Below are positions 29,743 to 38,721 of a stretch of DNA of 48,283 nucleotides, one piece after another. Each line of letters opens with the position of its first letter. Within the stretch, counting starts at the first letter, position 1. Where the stretch lies: contig JAOAIS010000021.1 of the NCBI GenBank assembly GCA_026414575.1, forward strand, positions 1 through 48,283, in the 5' to 3' direction. The DNA comes from Aquificaceae bacterium. GTDB lineage: Bacteria; Aquificota; Aquificia; Aquificales; Aquificaceae. Position numbers and translations under genes: made by a program. A model generated the notes under the pieces. The model searched no databases. It was not told the DNA's origin and was given only the letters and a program-made list of their open reading frames with translations.

Positions 29743-30152
29743 CTTGGGCACACTCCGTATATGTGAAGGGAATAGTTGAGAATTCTGTAGCCTTCCATGT
29801 GGCTGGGCGGTACCCAGTCTATGCGGAAGGTCACATCCCTTATTGCTCCACACTGTGTGCAGATGAGGTGATGGTGGTCGCTTATGTTGGCATCATACCT
29901 TATGGAGCCACCCCAGTAGGCTACCTTTTTGATAAAGCCAAGTTCCTCCAAAGTTTCGACCGTCCTGTAGACGGTCGCAAGGGATACGAAGGGATATTTC
30001 TTCTTTATCTCGTTGTATATTTCCTCTACCGTTGGGTGGTCTTCTCTGTTGAGTAGCACCTCGTAAACGGCTACCCTCTGGGGTGTTATCTTTAGCCCGG
30101 TGTGCTTACAAGCTTCTATAAACTCCTTCAACTTTTCCTCTTTGTGTTGCAT
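29721..30152 (-). CDS. fur: Fur/PerR family metalloregulator
   Basis: LKITPQRVAVYEVLL..HPTVEEIYNEIKKKYPFVSLATVYRTVETLEELGFIKKV, DHHHLICTQCGAIRDV, CPSC. Confidence 0.93.
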   Translation of the reverse strand: MQHKEEKLKEFIEACKHTGLKITPQRVAVYEVLLNREDHPTVEEIYNEIKKKYPFVSLATVYRTVETLEELGFIKKVAYWGGSIRYDANISDHHHLICTQCGAIRDVTFRIDWVPPSHMEGYRILNYSLHIYGVCPSCQAKAN

Positions 30153-30172
30153 GGCTATATAATATAAACCAT

Positions 30173-30595
30173 ATGCTAATTATTTTCAATATATTGTGCC
30201 TTTTTCTTGTTATTCTCTCTTTTTCTTACTCTCGGGTAACCCAGTGTAGGCTTATGGTGGCGTATACACCAGAAGAGCGGGCAAGGGGGTTGATGGGCTA
30301 CAGGTCTCTTCCTGATTTTGATGGCATGGTATTCCTATACAAGGATAAGGAGATAAGACACTTCTGGAACAAAAACACACACCTTGAGTTGGATGTGTAC
30401 TGGATAAAGGAGGCTAAGGTGGTTGGCAGATCTTACCTGCCACCCGTTGAACTTGCTGGCATAGTTGTAGTCTCCTCGCCGGAGCCTGTGGACAGGGTGG
30501 TGGAACTCCTAAGAGGCACTAAATGCGTATATGAGGGGATTCTGCTTTCACCTGAGCTTGAGGGTAGCAAGGGCAAGGATGCCAAGAAGAAGTGA
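30173..30595 (+). CDS. DUF192 family secreted protein
   Basis: Signal peptide; [51 protein letters not shown] matches DUF192. Confidence 0.88.
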   Translation: MLIIFNILCLFLVILSFSYSRVTQCRLMVAYTPEERARGLMGYRSLPDFDGMVFLYKDKEIRHFWNKNTHLELDVYWIKEAKVVGRSYLPPVELAGIVVVSSPEPVDRVVELLRGTKCVYEGILLSPELEGSKGKDAKKK

Positions 30596-31627
30596 GATTA
30601 TCCACATCCTCACTACTATCTTTGGCTCTGGCACGCCGGAAAGTTCAAGGTGATGGTGGAAAGGTGCCATCTTGAAGAGCCTTTTCCCTCCTGTAAGCCT
30701 GAAGTAGATGACCTGAAGTATCACCGACAAGGTTTCAAACACAAAGATGCCGCCTGCCAGAGGAAGCAACAGCTCCGATTTGGCTACAAGAGCCATAACA
30801 CCAAGACCAGCACCAAGGGATAGGGCGCCCACATCGCCCATAAAAAGCTGTGCAGGGAAGGCATTAAACCACAAAAAGCCAAGACCAGCACCCACTATGG
30901 CAAAACACAGCACGGTTACATCTCCAGCATAGGGCACATAGGGAATATTCAGATAGTTGGCTATGCCGGCGTGCCCTACCGCATAGGCTATTACACCCAA
31001 GCTCGCCGCCGTTGTCATAACAGGTCCTATAGCAAGGCCATCCAATCCGTCGGTAAGGTTAACCGCGTTGGATGTAGCCACTATAACAAGCGCTGCAAAG
31101 GGTATATAAAGAAGGCCCAGGTCAATCTGAAGATTTTTAAAGAGTGGAAAGTATAGCTTTGTGTTTACCTCGCTGTAAAGGTATACGAAAAGGGCGGTTA
31201 TGCCAGCGACCGTCATCTGGGCAAGGAACTTCTTTTTTGCGGATATGCCCCTTTTGTTCCTTAGTTTTAAAAAGTCATCCCAGAAACCTATGAGGGCAAA
31301 GCCTAATATGCAGAAGGAAATAACCCAAAAGTAGAAAAGGTCAAGCCTCATGAGAAGGAAGGAGGTAAAAAGCACTGACAAAACTATGATTAGCCCGCCC
31401 ATGGTGGGAGTGTATTTTTTTATCACATGTCCTTCGGGAGTATACTCTCTTATGTATCCTTTAAAAAGCCTCTGAAAGGCTTTCATTCTTTTCATGAACA
31501 CGGGTGTTAGCAGTAAGGTCAAGGCAAAAGCTATAAATACAGCAAGGAAGGAGCGAAAGGTTATGTACTTGAATACATTGAAGGCGAACAGATAATCTCT
31601 AAGGTAGAGAGCTATGTGGTAAAGCAT
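30548..31627 (-). CDS. mraY: Phospho-N-acetylmuramoyl-pentapeptide transferase
   Basis: [58 protein letters not shown]. Confidence 0.96.
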   Translation of the reverse strand: MLYHIALYLRDYLFAFNVFKYITFRSFLAVFIAFALTLLLTPVFMKRMKAFQRLFKGYIREYTPEGHVIKKYTPTMGGLIIVLSVLFTSFLLMRLDLFYFWVISFCILGFALIGFWDDFLKLRNKRGISAKKKFLAQMTVAGITALFVYLYSEVNTKLYFPLFKNLQIDLGLLYIPFAALVIVATSNAVNLTDGLDGLAIGPVMTTAASLGVIAYAVGHAGIANYLNIPYVPYAGDVTVLCFAIVGAGLGFLWFNAFPAQLFMGDVGALSLGAGLGVMALVAKSELLLPLAGGIFVFETLSVILQVIYFRLTGGKRLFKMAPFHHHLELSGVPEPKIVVRMWIISLLLGILALATLKLR

Positions 31628-31628
31628 C

Positions 31629-32201
31629 TCAACACCTATTACTACTGAGAAGTCTGTCAAGTATTATGGCTACTGCGTTCCTTACCGAAAGGTGGTTCCA
31701 GTTCCCCGCTCCATAGACGGGTTCAAGCACATAGTCAAAGGTTTGCATCAAGGAGGGTGGTATGCCGTAGCCTGTGCCAAAAAGGAGCAGAAAGTCCCTC
31801 TCCCTCTTGCGTATCTCTTCGGAGAGCCAGCGGTACGAAACCGTGTTAGGGTAGGCCCTTGCGTCGGTGCCCACAAGGACGGGCCTTTTACCTCTACAGG
31901 AGGTAATGTCCTCCATAACCTCATCGAGGGTATAGCATAGCTTGACAAGTTTTATTGTTTCGTTCCTTGTGGGATTTGTCCTTATGCCCTCTTCCGATAG
32001 CCAGTATTCCATCTGTTTTTTTATTATGATTCTTTGGCCATCAACCGGTTGAACTATGTAATAGGTGTTTATCTCGTATGTCCTTGCCGGTCTTGCAATA
32101 TCGTGAAGGTCCATGGTAGTGAAGGAGGTTATTATAGTTTTACCCTCTTTGTCCATGGCGGGGTAGTGAAGGAGGGCTATGAACACATTTTGGTTTATCA
32201 T
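31629..32201 (-). CDS. SPOUT-like SAM-dependent RNA methyltransferase (PF09936-type)
   Basis: [56 protein letters not shown]...[17 protein letters not shown]...[16 protein letters not shown]...YNHLSV-like [17 protein letters not shown]. Confidence 0.7.
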   Translation of the reverse strand: MINQNVFIALLHYPAMDKEGKTIITSFTTMDLHDIARPARTYEINTYYIVQPVDGQRIIIKKQMEYWLSEEGIRTNPTRNETIKLVKLCYTLDEVMEDITSCRGKRPVLVGTDARAYPNTVSYRWLSEEIRKRERDFLLLFGTGYGIPPSLMQTFDYVLEPVYGAGNWNHLSVRNAVAIILDRLLSSNRC

Positions 32202-32218
32202 AAATTCCTTATTATAGC

Positions 32219-32998
32219 ATGTGGCTTCTTTACAGAAGGGGTGGCCTTGGGGATACGCTCTTGACCTTTCCCATACTTGAGCTTTTAAAAAGGTCTGGCA
32301 AAAGGGTTTGTGCAGTGGGGAACACGGATTATTTTCTTTTGGCAAAGGCTGTGGGCTGGGTGGACCTCATAAGCTCTGAGGTTCCAGAGGGGGATTTTGA
32401 GGAGAGAATCATAATATCCTTTGAGGGCAATCTAAGGCCTTTTCCAGAGGATAGAGTTTGGATTGTGGAACACTATTTCAGAAGTCTTGGTTTTGAAAAC
32501 CATTTTTCAAGAATTATCCCTGTGGAGCCAAAGTTGGGGAGTCCCCTTGAGGGCTGTGCAGTGCTTCATCCTTCCAGCGGGTCACCCAAAAAGAACCCAC
32601 CGCTGGAGCTTTTTCTAAGGATTGAAGACTTCCTTAGGCGTGAGGGTCTAAGAACCTTATACCTCATAGGCGAAGCGGATGGTTGGCTAAAAGAATATGT
32701 AAAAAACTACTTTGAGAGCCTATCCCCCTTGGAGATGGCAAGAGCTTTAAGAACTGCACGGTTATTTGTGGGTGCAGACAGTGGACTTTCCCATCTTGCA
32801 AGCTACTGCGGGCTCCCTACATTTATTTTCTATGGACCAACAGACCCCGTAATATGGAAACCAATAGGAGAAAGGGTCTTTCAGATAGCCCTAAGTCCTC
32901 CCTGTAGTCCCTGTTTTCCCAACGTATGCGATGAGAAAAGTTGCCTTCCCCTGGAGCCACTCTTTGAGGCTTTCCTTCTTGCCTACAGGAGTCTTTAG
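32219..32998 (+). CDS. Glycosyltransferase family 9 (ADP-heptose:LPS heptosyltransferase-like)
   Basis: RRGGLGDTLLTFPILELLK; AVLHPSSGSPKKNPPLELF; ARLFVGADSGLSHLASYCGLPTFIFYGPTDPVIWKP. Confidence 0.88.
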   Translation: MWLLYRRGGLGDTLLTFPILELLKRSGKRVCAVGNTDYFLLAKAVGWVDLISSEVPEGDFEERIIISFEGNLRPFPEDRVWIVEHYFRSLGFENHFSRIIPVEPKLGSPLEGCAVLHPSSGSPKKNPPLELFLRIEDFLRREGLRTLYLIGEADGWLKEYVKNYFESLSPLEMARALRTARLFVGADSGLSHLASYCGLPTFIFYGPTDPVIWKPIGERVFQIALSPPCSPCFPNVCDEKSCLPLEPLFEAFLLAYRSL

Positions 32999-33024
32999 AT
33001 GTTTATATTTTTTTGTTTCCCCAC

Positions 33025-33348
33025 TCAGAAAACCTCCCTTATGTGTTCCACATCCTTACCCCTTATTACCACAACCTCCAGCCGATAGCTGTCCGCTGGG
33101 TTTTTCTGAAGAAACTCTTCCACACAGCGCAATATCCTCTGTAGCTTCCTTCTGTCAAACCTTTCTGCGGGGTCTCCCAGATTCTTGCTTCTGCCTCCCT
33201 TTACCTCTACAAAGACAAGCGTATTGCGGTCAATGGCTACTATGTCTATCTCACCAAACCTACAGTGGTAATTCCTGTAAAGAATGCGATAGCCTAAGCT
33301 CTGAAGGTATTCTACTGCAAAGGTCTCAAACTCTACACCCTTCCTCAA
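33025..33348 (-). CDS. UPF0102/YraN-family nuclease-fold protein
   Basis: [46 protein letters not shown]. Confidence 0.88.
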   Translation of the reverse strand: MRKGVEFETFAVEYLQSLGYRILYRNYHCRFGEIDIVAIDRNTLVFVEVKGGRSKNLGDPAERFDRRKLQRILRCVEEFLQKNPADSYRLEVVVIRGKDVEHIREVF

Positions 33349-34276
33349 GGCTCTGAAGTATTTCCTCTGGTTTTGCTACCGCAGTACCAAGTTTGCCAAC
33401 CACTATACCTGCGCAGAGGTTTGCCAGCTCGCAGGCACTCTCCCAGTCAACACCGCTAAGGACACAGGCGGTAAGCACCGCCACCACTGTATCTCCAGCG
33501 CCGGAAACATCGTAAACCTGCCTTGCCCTTGCAGGAAATACCTTGAACTCCTTATCAAATAGAGCCATGCCCCTGTTTCCGAGGGTTATGATAAGAGTTC
33601 CGAGGGCAAGCTCCTTTTTTAGCCTCCAGCCAAGACTCTGAAGGTTTTCCTCGTATAGCATGTTTTTTGCTTCCTTTTCGTTGGGCGTCATAAGGCTTGC
33701 ACCCACATAAAGGTGTTTGTTTTGAGGTCTTGGGTCAACTGCATAGAAAAGACCCCTATCCCTTACCCCGTCCATAAGCCTCCTACAGACCACACCTTTG
33801 GCGTAGTCGGAGACGATGAGCCCATCCACATCTACTTTGAGTCTTTGAAGAAGTTCTTCAACAATCTTACCTTCAACACTTTTTTTGCTCTCGTTGTCTA
33901 CCCTCAAGAGCTGTTGAGACAGAGCGACTATTCGCATTTTTTCCGTTGTGGGCCTTTGTGGGTCTTCCACCGTAAGGTCATGGATGCCGGCTTCTCTCAT
34001 AAGCCCTCTAACTACGTGCTTTCCATAATCCTGTCCAACAACACCCAGAAGGTAAGTTTTTACCCCAAGATTTACTAAGTTGTTAGCCACATTGCCTGCA
34101 CCACCAAGTCTGAATTCTTCTTGCTCAACTTCTACCACGGGAACCGGGGCTTCTGGCGATATTCTCTCTACCTTGCCAAACACATATCTGTCCAGTATTA
34201 TATCCCCTACCACCAGAATTCTGAGGCTTTTAAACCTCTCCAGAATCTCTAAGAGTCTTTCCCTATCAAGACTCAT
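33326..34276 (-). CDS. rfaE1: D-glycero-beta-D-manno-heptose-7-phosphate kinase (RfaE1/HldA-type PfkB kinase)
   Basis: [72 protein letters not shown]. Confidence 0.92.
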   Translation of the reverse strand: MSLDRERLLEILERFKSLRILVVGDIILDRYVFGKVERISPEAPVPVVEVEQEEFRLGGAGNVANNLVNLGVKTYLLGVVGQDYGKHVVRGLMREAGIHDLTVEDPQRPTTEKMRIVALSQQLLRVDNESKKSVEGKIVEELLQRLKVDVDGLIVSDYAKGVVCRRLMDGVRDRGLFYAVDPRPQNKHLYVGASLMTPNEKEAKNMLYEENLQSLGWRLKKELALGTLIITLGNRGMALFDKEFKVFPARARQVYDVSGAGDTVVAVLTACVLSGVDWESACELANLCAGIVVGKLGTAVAKPEEILQSLEEGCRV

Positions 34277-35504
34277 TGACCACCTTGACTTCCTCACCCT
34301 CTTCTATAAAGGCGGAATGAAGCTCCCTCAATGCCAGTTCTCCGTACTTGTCCTCTATGAGGCACGAAATCTTTATTTCAGATGTGGATATGGCCATTAT
34401 GTTTATGCCATTTTTATACAGCACTTCAAACATCTTGGCTGCTGTGCCGTAGGAACTGCGCATGCCAATACCAACCACTGAGACTTTAGCTATACGGTCA
34501 TCCCTTACAACTTCTTGAGCACCAATTTCTTGCGCCACCTTTTTTACGATTTGCTCTGCCTTGGATGTCTCGCTTCTGTTCACGGTGAAAGACATATCCG
34601 TATAACCTTGGTGGGACACATTCTGTACTATCATGTCTACCACTATGTGGGCATCTCCAAGGGCTTTGAAAATGCTGTAGGCTATACCCGGTCTATCGGG
34701 CACCCGTACCACGGTAATCCTTGACTCGTTTCTGTCGAGGGTGATTGCCCTGACTACGCTCTTTTCCATGACCTCCTCCTCTGGGACTATCCAGGTCCCA
34801 TCACTGTCGCTAAAAGAACTCCTTACATGTATTCTTACCCTATGCTTCATGGCAAACTCTATGCTTCTTGCCTGCATTACCTTTGCACCAAGGGATGCCA
34901 TCTCGAGCATTTCTTCGTAGGATATGACTGGTATCTTCTTTGAGTTCGGCACTATCCTTGGGTCTGCAGTGAAGACGCCTTCCACATCCGTGTATATTTC
35001 ACAGTCTGCGCCCAGTGCATAGGCAAGGGCTACCGCAGAGAGGTCTGAGCCGCCCCTTCCAAGGGTTGTTATTTCTCCACTTTCTGTAACACCCTGAAAC
35101 CCTGCTACCACCGGCGTATACCCCTCTTCCAGCAAATTCTTCAGTTTCTGAACTACAATTCTTTTTACCCTTGCTTTTGTATGGACATCGTCAGTTAATA
35201 CGGGCACTTGCCAACCGCAGAGGCTAACAGAAGGCACTCCCAGTTTTTGCAAAGTCATGGCAAATAGGGCTATTGCCTGCTGTTCGCCAGTTGATATGAG
35301 CATGTCCAGTTCCCTCTCCGGTGGCATTGGGTCTACCTGTTTTGCAAGGTTTATAAGCCTGTCCGTCTCGCCAGACATGGCAGAAGAGACCACCACTACT
35401 CTGTAGCCCTCTTTAAGCTTTTGGATGACCCTCTTAGATGCGTTTTCTATCCTTTCTAAGTTTCCAACTGAAGTTCCGCCAAACTTAACCACCAGAATCT
35501 TCAT
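34266..35504 (-). CDS. lysC: Aspartate kinase with ACT domains
   Basis: [66 protein letters not shown]-terminal ACT region. Confidence 0.95.
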   Translation of the reverse strand: MKILVVKFGGTSVGNLERIENASKRVIQKLKEGYRVVVVSSAMSGETDRLINLAKQVDPMPPERELDMLISTGEQQAIALFAMTLQKLGVPSVSLCGWQVPVLTDDVHTKARVKRIVVQKLKNLLEEGYTPVVAGFQGVTESGEITTLGRGGSDLSAVALAYALGADCEIYTDVEGVFTADPRIVPNSKKIPVISYEEMLEMASLGAKVMQARSIEFAMKHRVRIHVRSSFSDSDGTWIVPEEEVMEKSVVRAITLDRNESRITVVRVPDRPGIAYSIFKALGDAHIVVDMIVQNVSHQGYTDMSFTVNRSETSKAEQIVKKVAQEIGAQEVVRDDRIAKVSVVGIGMRSSYGTAAKMFEVLYKNGINIMAISTSEIKISCLIEDKYGELALRELHSAFIEEGEEVKVVNES

Positions 35505-35584
35505 CGGTACTATTTTATAACAGCCCTGAGAATGTTTGAGAGGAATCATCTGATAAGCATACGACAACAATTCTATATTGCACA

Positions 35585-36054
35585 CAGAAAAACTCAGAAA
35601 AACTTAGCTTCAGAAGCATCATCAAGTTCCACAGAATAAACCTCACGAATGCAAAAAGCCTCGCAAGCTCGTATATATCCTCGTACTATCTCTGTCATCC
35701 TAAGCCATCTTCATGTTGCCAAATAACTGCTCCACCTTATACCTGCTCTTTACAAACTTCCTGTAGGCGTTCCTAACTCCTTGCCTTATAGTCTCACTCA
35801 TAGGAATTACGCACTTAACTTGCTTCTGCTCAAAGTAGCTTATCAACCTTACACTATCGTATATATCCATCAGCTAAGAAATGTTGAGTTTTTAACTTGG
35901 CCTTATCAAGTATTGCCCGCAAGATTTTCAGCTCCTCAGAATAGGCTCTATCAACTGCTACTCCTAAGACTATCTTCCTTTTGCTTCTTACACTTATCAG
36001 AACTTCTGTCTTTACGCGTGATTTTACCTCTCTTGTCCGTCTACCCCTTGACAA
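35585..36054 (-). mobile_element. Second degenerate IS remnant (3' part of a DDE transposase, frameshifts and stops)
   Basis: MSRGRRTREVKSRVKTEVLISVRSKRKIVLGVAVDRAYSEELKILRAILDKAKLKTQHFLADGYIR / DSVRLISYFEQKQVKCVIPMSETIRQGVRNAYRKFVKSRYKVEQLFGNMKMA*DDRDSTRIYTSLRGFL. Confidence 0.75.
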
Positions 36055-36075
36055 AAGAAAAATTTTGTGTATAAT
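36048..36075 (+). promoter_or_regulatory. Perfect-consensus sigma70-type promoter TTGACA-N16-TATAAT
   Basis: TTGACA at 36048-36053, TATAAT at 36070-36075. Confidence 0.75.
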
Positions 36076-36113
36076 TATTATTAGCTAAAGAAAATTAGGG
36101 AAGGTTAGAAACT

Positions 36114-36131
36114 CCCTCCCCCTCCCTCCCC
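36114..36131 (-). other. G-quadruplex-capable motif GGGGAGGGAGGGGGAGGG
   Basis: Complement of CCCTCCCCCTCCCTCCCC; four G-tracts with single-nt loops. Confidence 0.8.
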
Positions 36132-36141
36132 TAATTGTTTT

Positions 36142-36161
36142 GCCCCACCGCCCGGTGGGGC
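36142..36161 (+). terminator. Rho-independent-terminator-like hairpin with weak U-tract
   Basis: Perfect 8-bp GC-rich stem, 4-nt loop, then CTTTCT. Confidence 0.5.
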
Positions 36162-36172
36162 CTTTCTAAAAC

Positions 36173-36823
36173 ATGAAATTCCCAAAACTCATAAAGGCTG
36201 AGTTTAAGGAGAGATTAAACCGTTTTGTGGGTATCATAAAGCTCGGCCAAGGGGCCTTTAGCGCCTACATAAGAAATACTGGCAGACTAAAAGAACTGCT
36301 CTTTGAGGGTAACACCGTTTACCTATCGGAGAGAAGCAGAGGAAAGCATCCCTTTGAGATAGTGCTTGCAAACTTTGAAGATAAGCTTGTGTGTATTGAC
36401 TCCCATATAGCGCCAAGACTCTACGCTGAATTTCTGAAGTGCCCGACGCTTTTTGAACCAAAATTTGAGGATGTAAGGTTTGACCTTTTATTGGGGGGCA
36501 GACCTGTAGAGGTCAAGTCCGTCAATCTTGTCCGTCTTGGTACAGCCCTTTTCCCCGATGCACCTACCACCAGAGGCAAAAAACACATAGAAAAGCTTAT
36601 AGAGCTATCGGAAAGAGGATACAGCCCACTTATTGTGTTTGTGGTGCAGAGGGAAGATGCTGAGGTTTTTTCTCCCAATTGGGAAGTGGACCCAGCCTTT
36701 TCCAGCGCACTTTTAAATTATGCTCGCCTCGGTCTTGAAATAAGGGCTTACAGATGCTCCGTGGACCTAAGGGAGATTAAATTAAAAGAAGAAATACCTG
36801 TCAGGCTGGAGGCTTTGAGATGA
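36173..36823 (+). CDS. sfsA: Sugar fermentation stimulation protein homolog SfsA
   Basis: ERLNRFVGIIKL..AYIRNTGRLKELLFEGNTVYL; PVEVKSVNLV; FPDAPTTRGKKHIEKLIEL. Confidence 0.92.
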   Translation: MKFPKLIKAEFKERLNRFVGIIKLGQGAFSAYIRNTGRLKELLFEGNTVYLSERSRGKHPFEIVLANFEDKLVCIDSHIAPRLYAEFLKCPTLFEPKFEDVRFDLLLGGRPVEVKSVNLVRLGTALFPDAPTTRGKKHIEKLIELSERGYSPLIVFVVQREDAEVFSPNWEVDPAFSSALLNYARLGLEIRAYRCSVDLREIKLKEEIPVRLEALR

Positions 36824-37404
36824 AGGTGAAGCTCTGCTCTAAGGATGCGCTTATTGTGGTAGATATGCAGAGGGACTTTATGCCGGGTGGTGCCTTGCCA
36901 GTGCCGAATGGCGATGCCATTATACCAAGACTAAATGAGTACACAAGACTTTTCAATGAAAGGGGTCTTCCTTCCTTTTTCACAAGGGATTGGCATCCTC
37001 CAGACCACATATCCTTTAGAGAACAGGGAGGTATTTGGCCCTCTCATTGTGTTCAAGGGACGGAAGGTGCCATGTTTCACGAGGACCTCTTTGTTCCTCA
37101 GGACAACCGCTTTATAATATCAAAAGGTAATAGCAGAGACTTTGATGCCTACTCGGGCTTTCAGGGGACGATTCTTGATAGCCTTCTTAGGGAAAGGGGC
37201 ATAAAAAGGGTCTTTGTGGGTGGTGTGGCTACGGATTACTGCGTCCGGAATACGGTGTTGGGTGCCATCAACCTGGGATATCAAGCTTTTCTTCTCCTCG
37301 ATGCCATAAAGGGTGTGGATTTAAACGTCGGTGACTCGGAAAGGGCTGTGGAAGAGATGCTGCTTGCTGGTGCGGTAGGTGTGCAAATCGAAGATTTAGC
37401 TTAG
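36820..37404 (+). CDS. pncA: Nicotinamidase/isochorismatase-family amidohydrolase
   Basis: DALIVVDMQRDFMPGGALPVPNGDAIIPRLN; TRDWHPPDHISF; WPSHCVQGTEGA; FVGGVATDYCVRNTVLGA. Confidence 0.93.
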   Translation: MKVKLCSKDALIVVDMQRDFMPGGALPVPNGDAIIPRLNEYTRLFNERGLPSFFTRDWHPPDHISFREQGGIWPSHCVQGTEGAMFHEDLFVPQDNRFIISKGNSRDFDAYSGFQGTILDSLLRERGIKRVFVGGVATDYCVRNTVLGAINLGYQAFLLLDAIKGVDLNVGDSERAVEEMLLAGAVGVQIEDLA

Positions 37405-37782
37405 TTCTCGGTAGGAGCTACTCGCAGTTCATTTAATTTTTGATTGGTATGTCTAAAGCTGACTCTGATACAAAGAAAATACCAACACTTGGCCGCGAAC
37501 TCTCCCTTTCTTAAAGGATGTATTGGTTCTTGACCGCTTGTTTTCAGCTTTTATGAACCTGACAAACTCTCTTTATCTACCGCTTTTGGAACTATCAGAT
37601 TGTGGGCACGCCAAGGAACATTGGCAAATTCTTTGGCATCTTCAAAAGGGCCTGGAAAAATCCCATAAGGGTTATATGAAAATACCCTTGGAATGACGGC
37701 GTGGATAGTAAGTCTGCAAACGGAAAGAAGAGGGTCTTTTGACTACCATAAAGCATGCTTGTAGGTTAAGAAGAATGGGGAC

Positions 37783-37893
37783 TGAGAATGTTTTAAATTT
37801 TTCCAAAGCAGAAAAGACAAGGCTTATAGTATATATGCTACAAAAAGCTATGAGGAGAGGTCAATCAATGGTGCAATTCCCATAAGCTAGACA
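37783..37893 (+). repeat. Copy 2 of the ~110-bp diverged direct repeat (element A)
   Basis: GAGAATGTTTTAAATTTTTCCAAAGCAGAAAA..CTTATAGTATATATGCTACAAAAAGCTATGAGGAGAGGT; aligns with 15102-15212. Confidence 0.75.
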
Positions 37894-38158
37894 ACGAAGC
37901 AGGGGTTAGGAATGCATGGGGGAATCTTGTAAAGGTGAATCTAAAAGATGTGCGAGGTAACAGTGTTTTTAAGCCAGCTTTGCAATGTCGTGACTGCTTT
38001 TTAAATCACAACTGCTTGGCGATGTTAAAGACAAGGGACGCACTCTACTAGCTTGGACTTTACCAAGACCAAAGGCTAAAAAGCTGGACACTAAGATTTT
38101 AAAGAAACTTGGAAAGTTCTGACCTCCAGCCTACTTGGAAAGATATAAAAACAAGCCT

Positions 38159-38455
38159 TTATAAAGGTAGTAAAACTTGGATAAGATAGTCAAAAACATG
38201 CCCCGCAGAGCTTCTGAGAGGGGTTTGCTTGCCCTCTTTTTGAGAAACTTTTAAAGCCTTATACAAAAGTTGGCGTATTTCTCGGAACCCTTCCTTTAGT
38301 TCTTGTCTTAGCTCATCAATCCTTTCGTTAAACTCTTGAAATCTCCTGTCCATGTCCTGTTTCAGGCCATCAATCCTCTTACTTAGAAAGCTAACCGTCA
38401 GACCTATGGCGACCGCCAGAGCTGAGATGAAGGTCGTAACCTCCATCAGTTTCAT
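38159..38455 (-). CDS. Small membrane-anchored coiled-coil protein
   Basis: 98 aa; N-terminal TM (VTTFISALAVAIGLTVSFL) followed by heptad-like RIDGLKQDMDRRFQEFNERIDELRQELKEGFREIRQLLYK. Confidence 0.55.
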   Translation of the reverse strand: MKLMEVTTFISALAVAIGLTVSFLSKRIDGLKQDMDRRFQEFNERIDELRQELKEGFREIRQLLYKALKVSQKEGKQTPLRSSAGHVFDYLIQVLLPL

Positions 38456-38721
38456 AGAAAAAATATAAACTTAAGTTTTGAACTCTTTAGCTATAAAGCT
38501 TGCCAAGCTTTGAAGCTCCTGTGCGGGTTGTGATTCATATCTTTCAATCAAATTAATCGGAAGCAAGAAGGCTTTAAAATCCGCTGTCTGGAGCTTTATC
38601 ATGTTTCTGAAGCTAAGTTTTTTGCTTCCAACAATAAGCCCCTATTTTCAGGCAAATTTTTGATAGCTTATGCAGGTTATACAGTTTATTGCTCTTGAAT
38701 GCAGTCCTATGAGTTTAGGAC

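Larger units (their letters stand above)
36083..36168 (+). ncRNA. Candidate ~85-nt structured small RNA (or sfsA 5' leader) with C-rich loop and terminator-like hairpin
   Basis: Consensus promoter just upstream; stem AATTAGGGAAGG(36093-36104)/CCTCCCCTAATT(36125-36136) with 11 of 12 Watson-Crick pairs; linker TGTTTT; hairpin GCCCCACC-GCCC-GGTGGGGC (36142-36161) followed by CTTTCT. Confidence 0.5.

Noticed and set aside
31692-31940. 82-aa + strand ORF opposite the SPOUT-like methyltransferase
   Set aside because: Antisense to a gene with recognisable family features.
36142-36161. Terminator for the upstream transposase or lysC
   Set aside because: Both are transcribed from the opposite strand away from this hairpin; a role for the short + strand transcript is more consistent.
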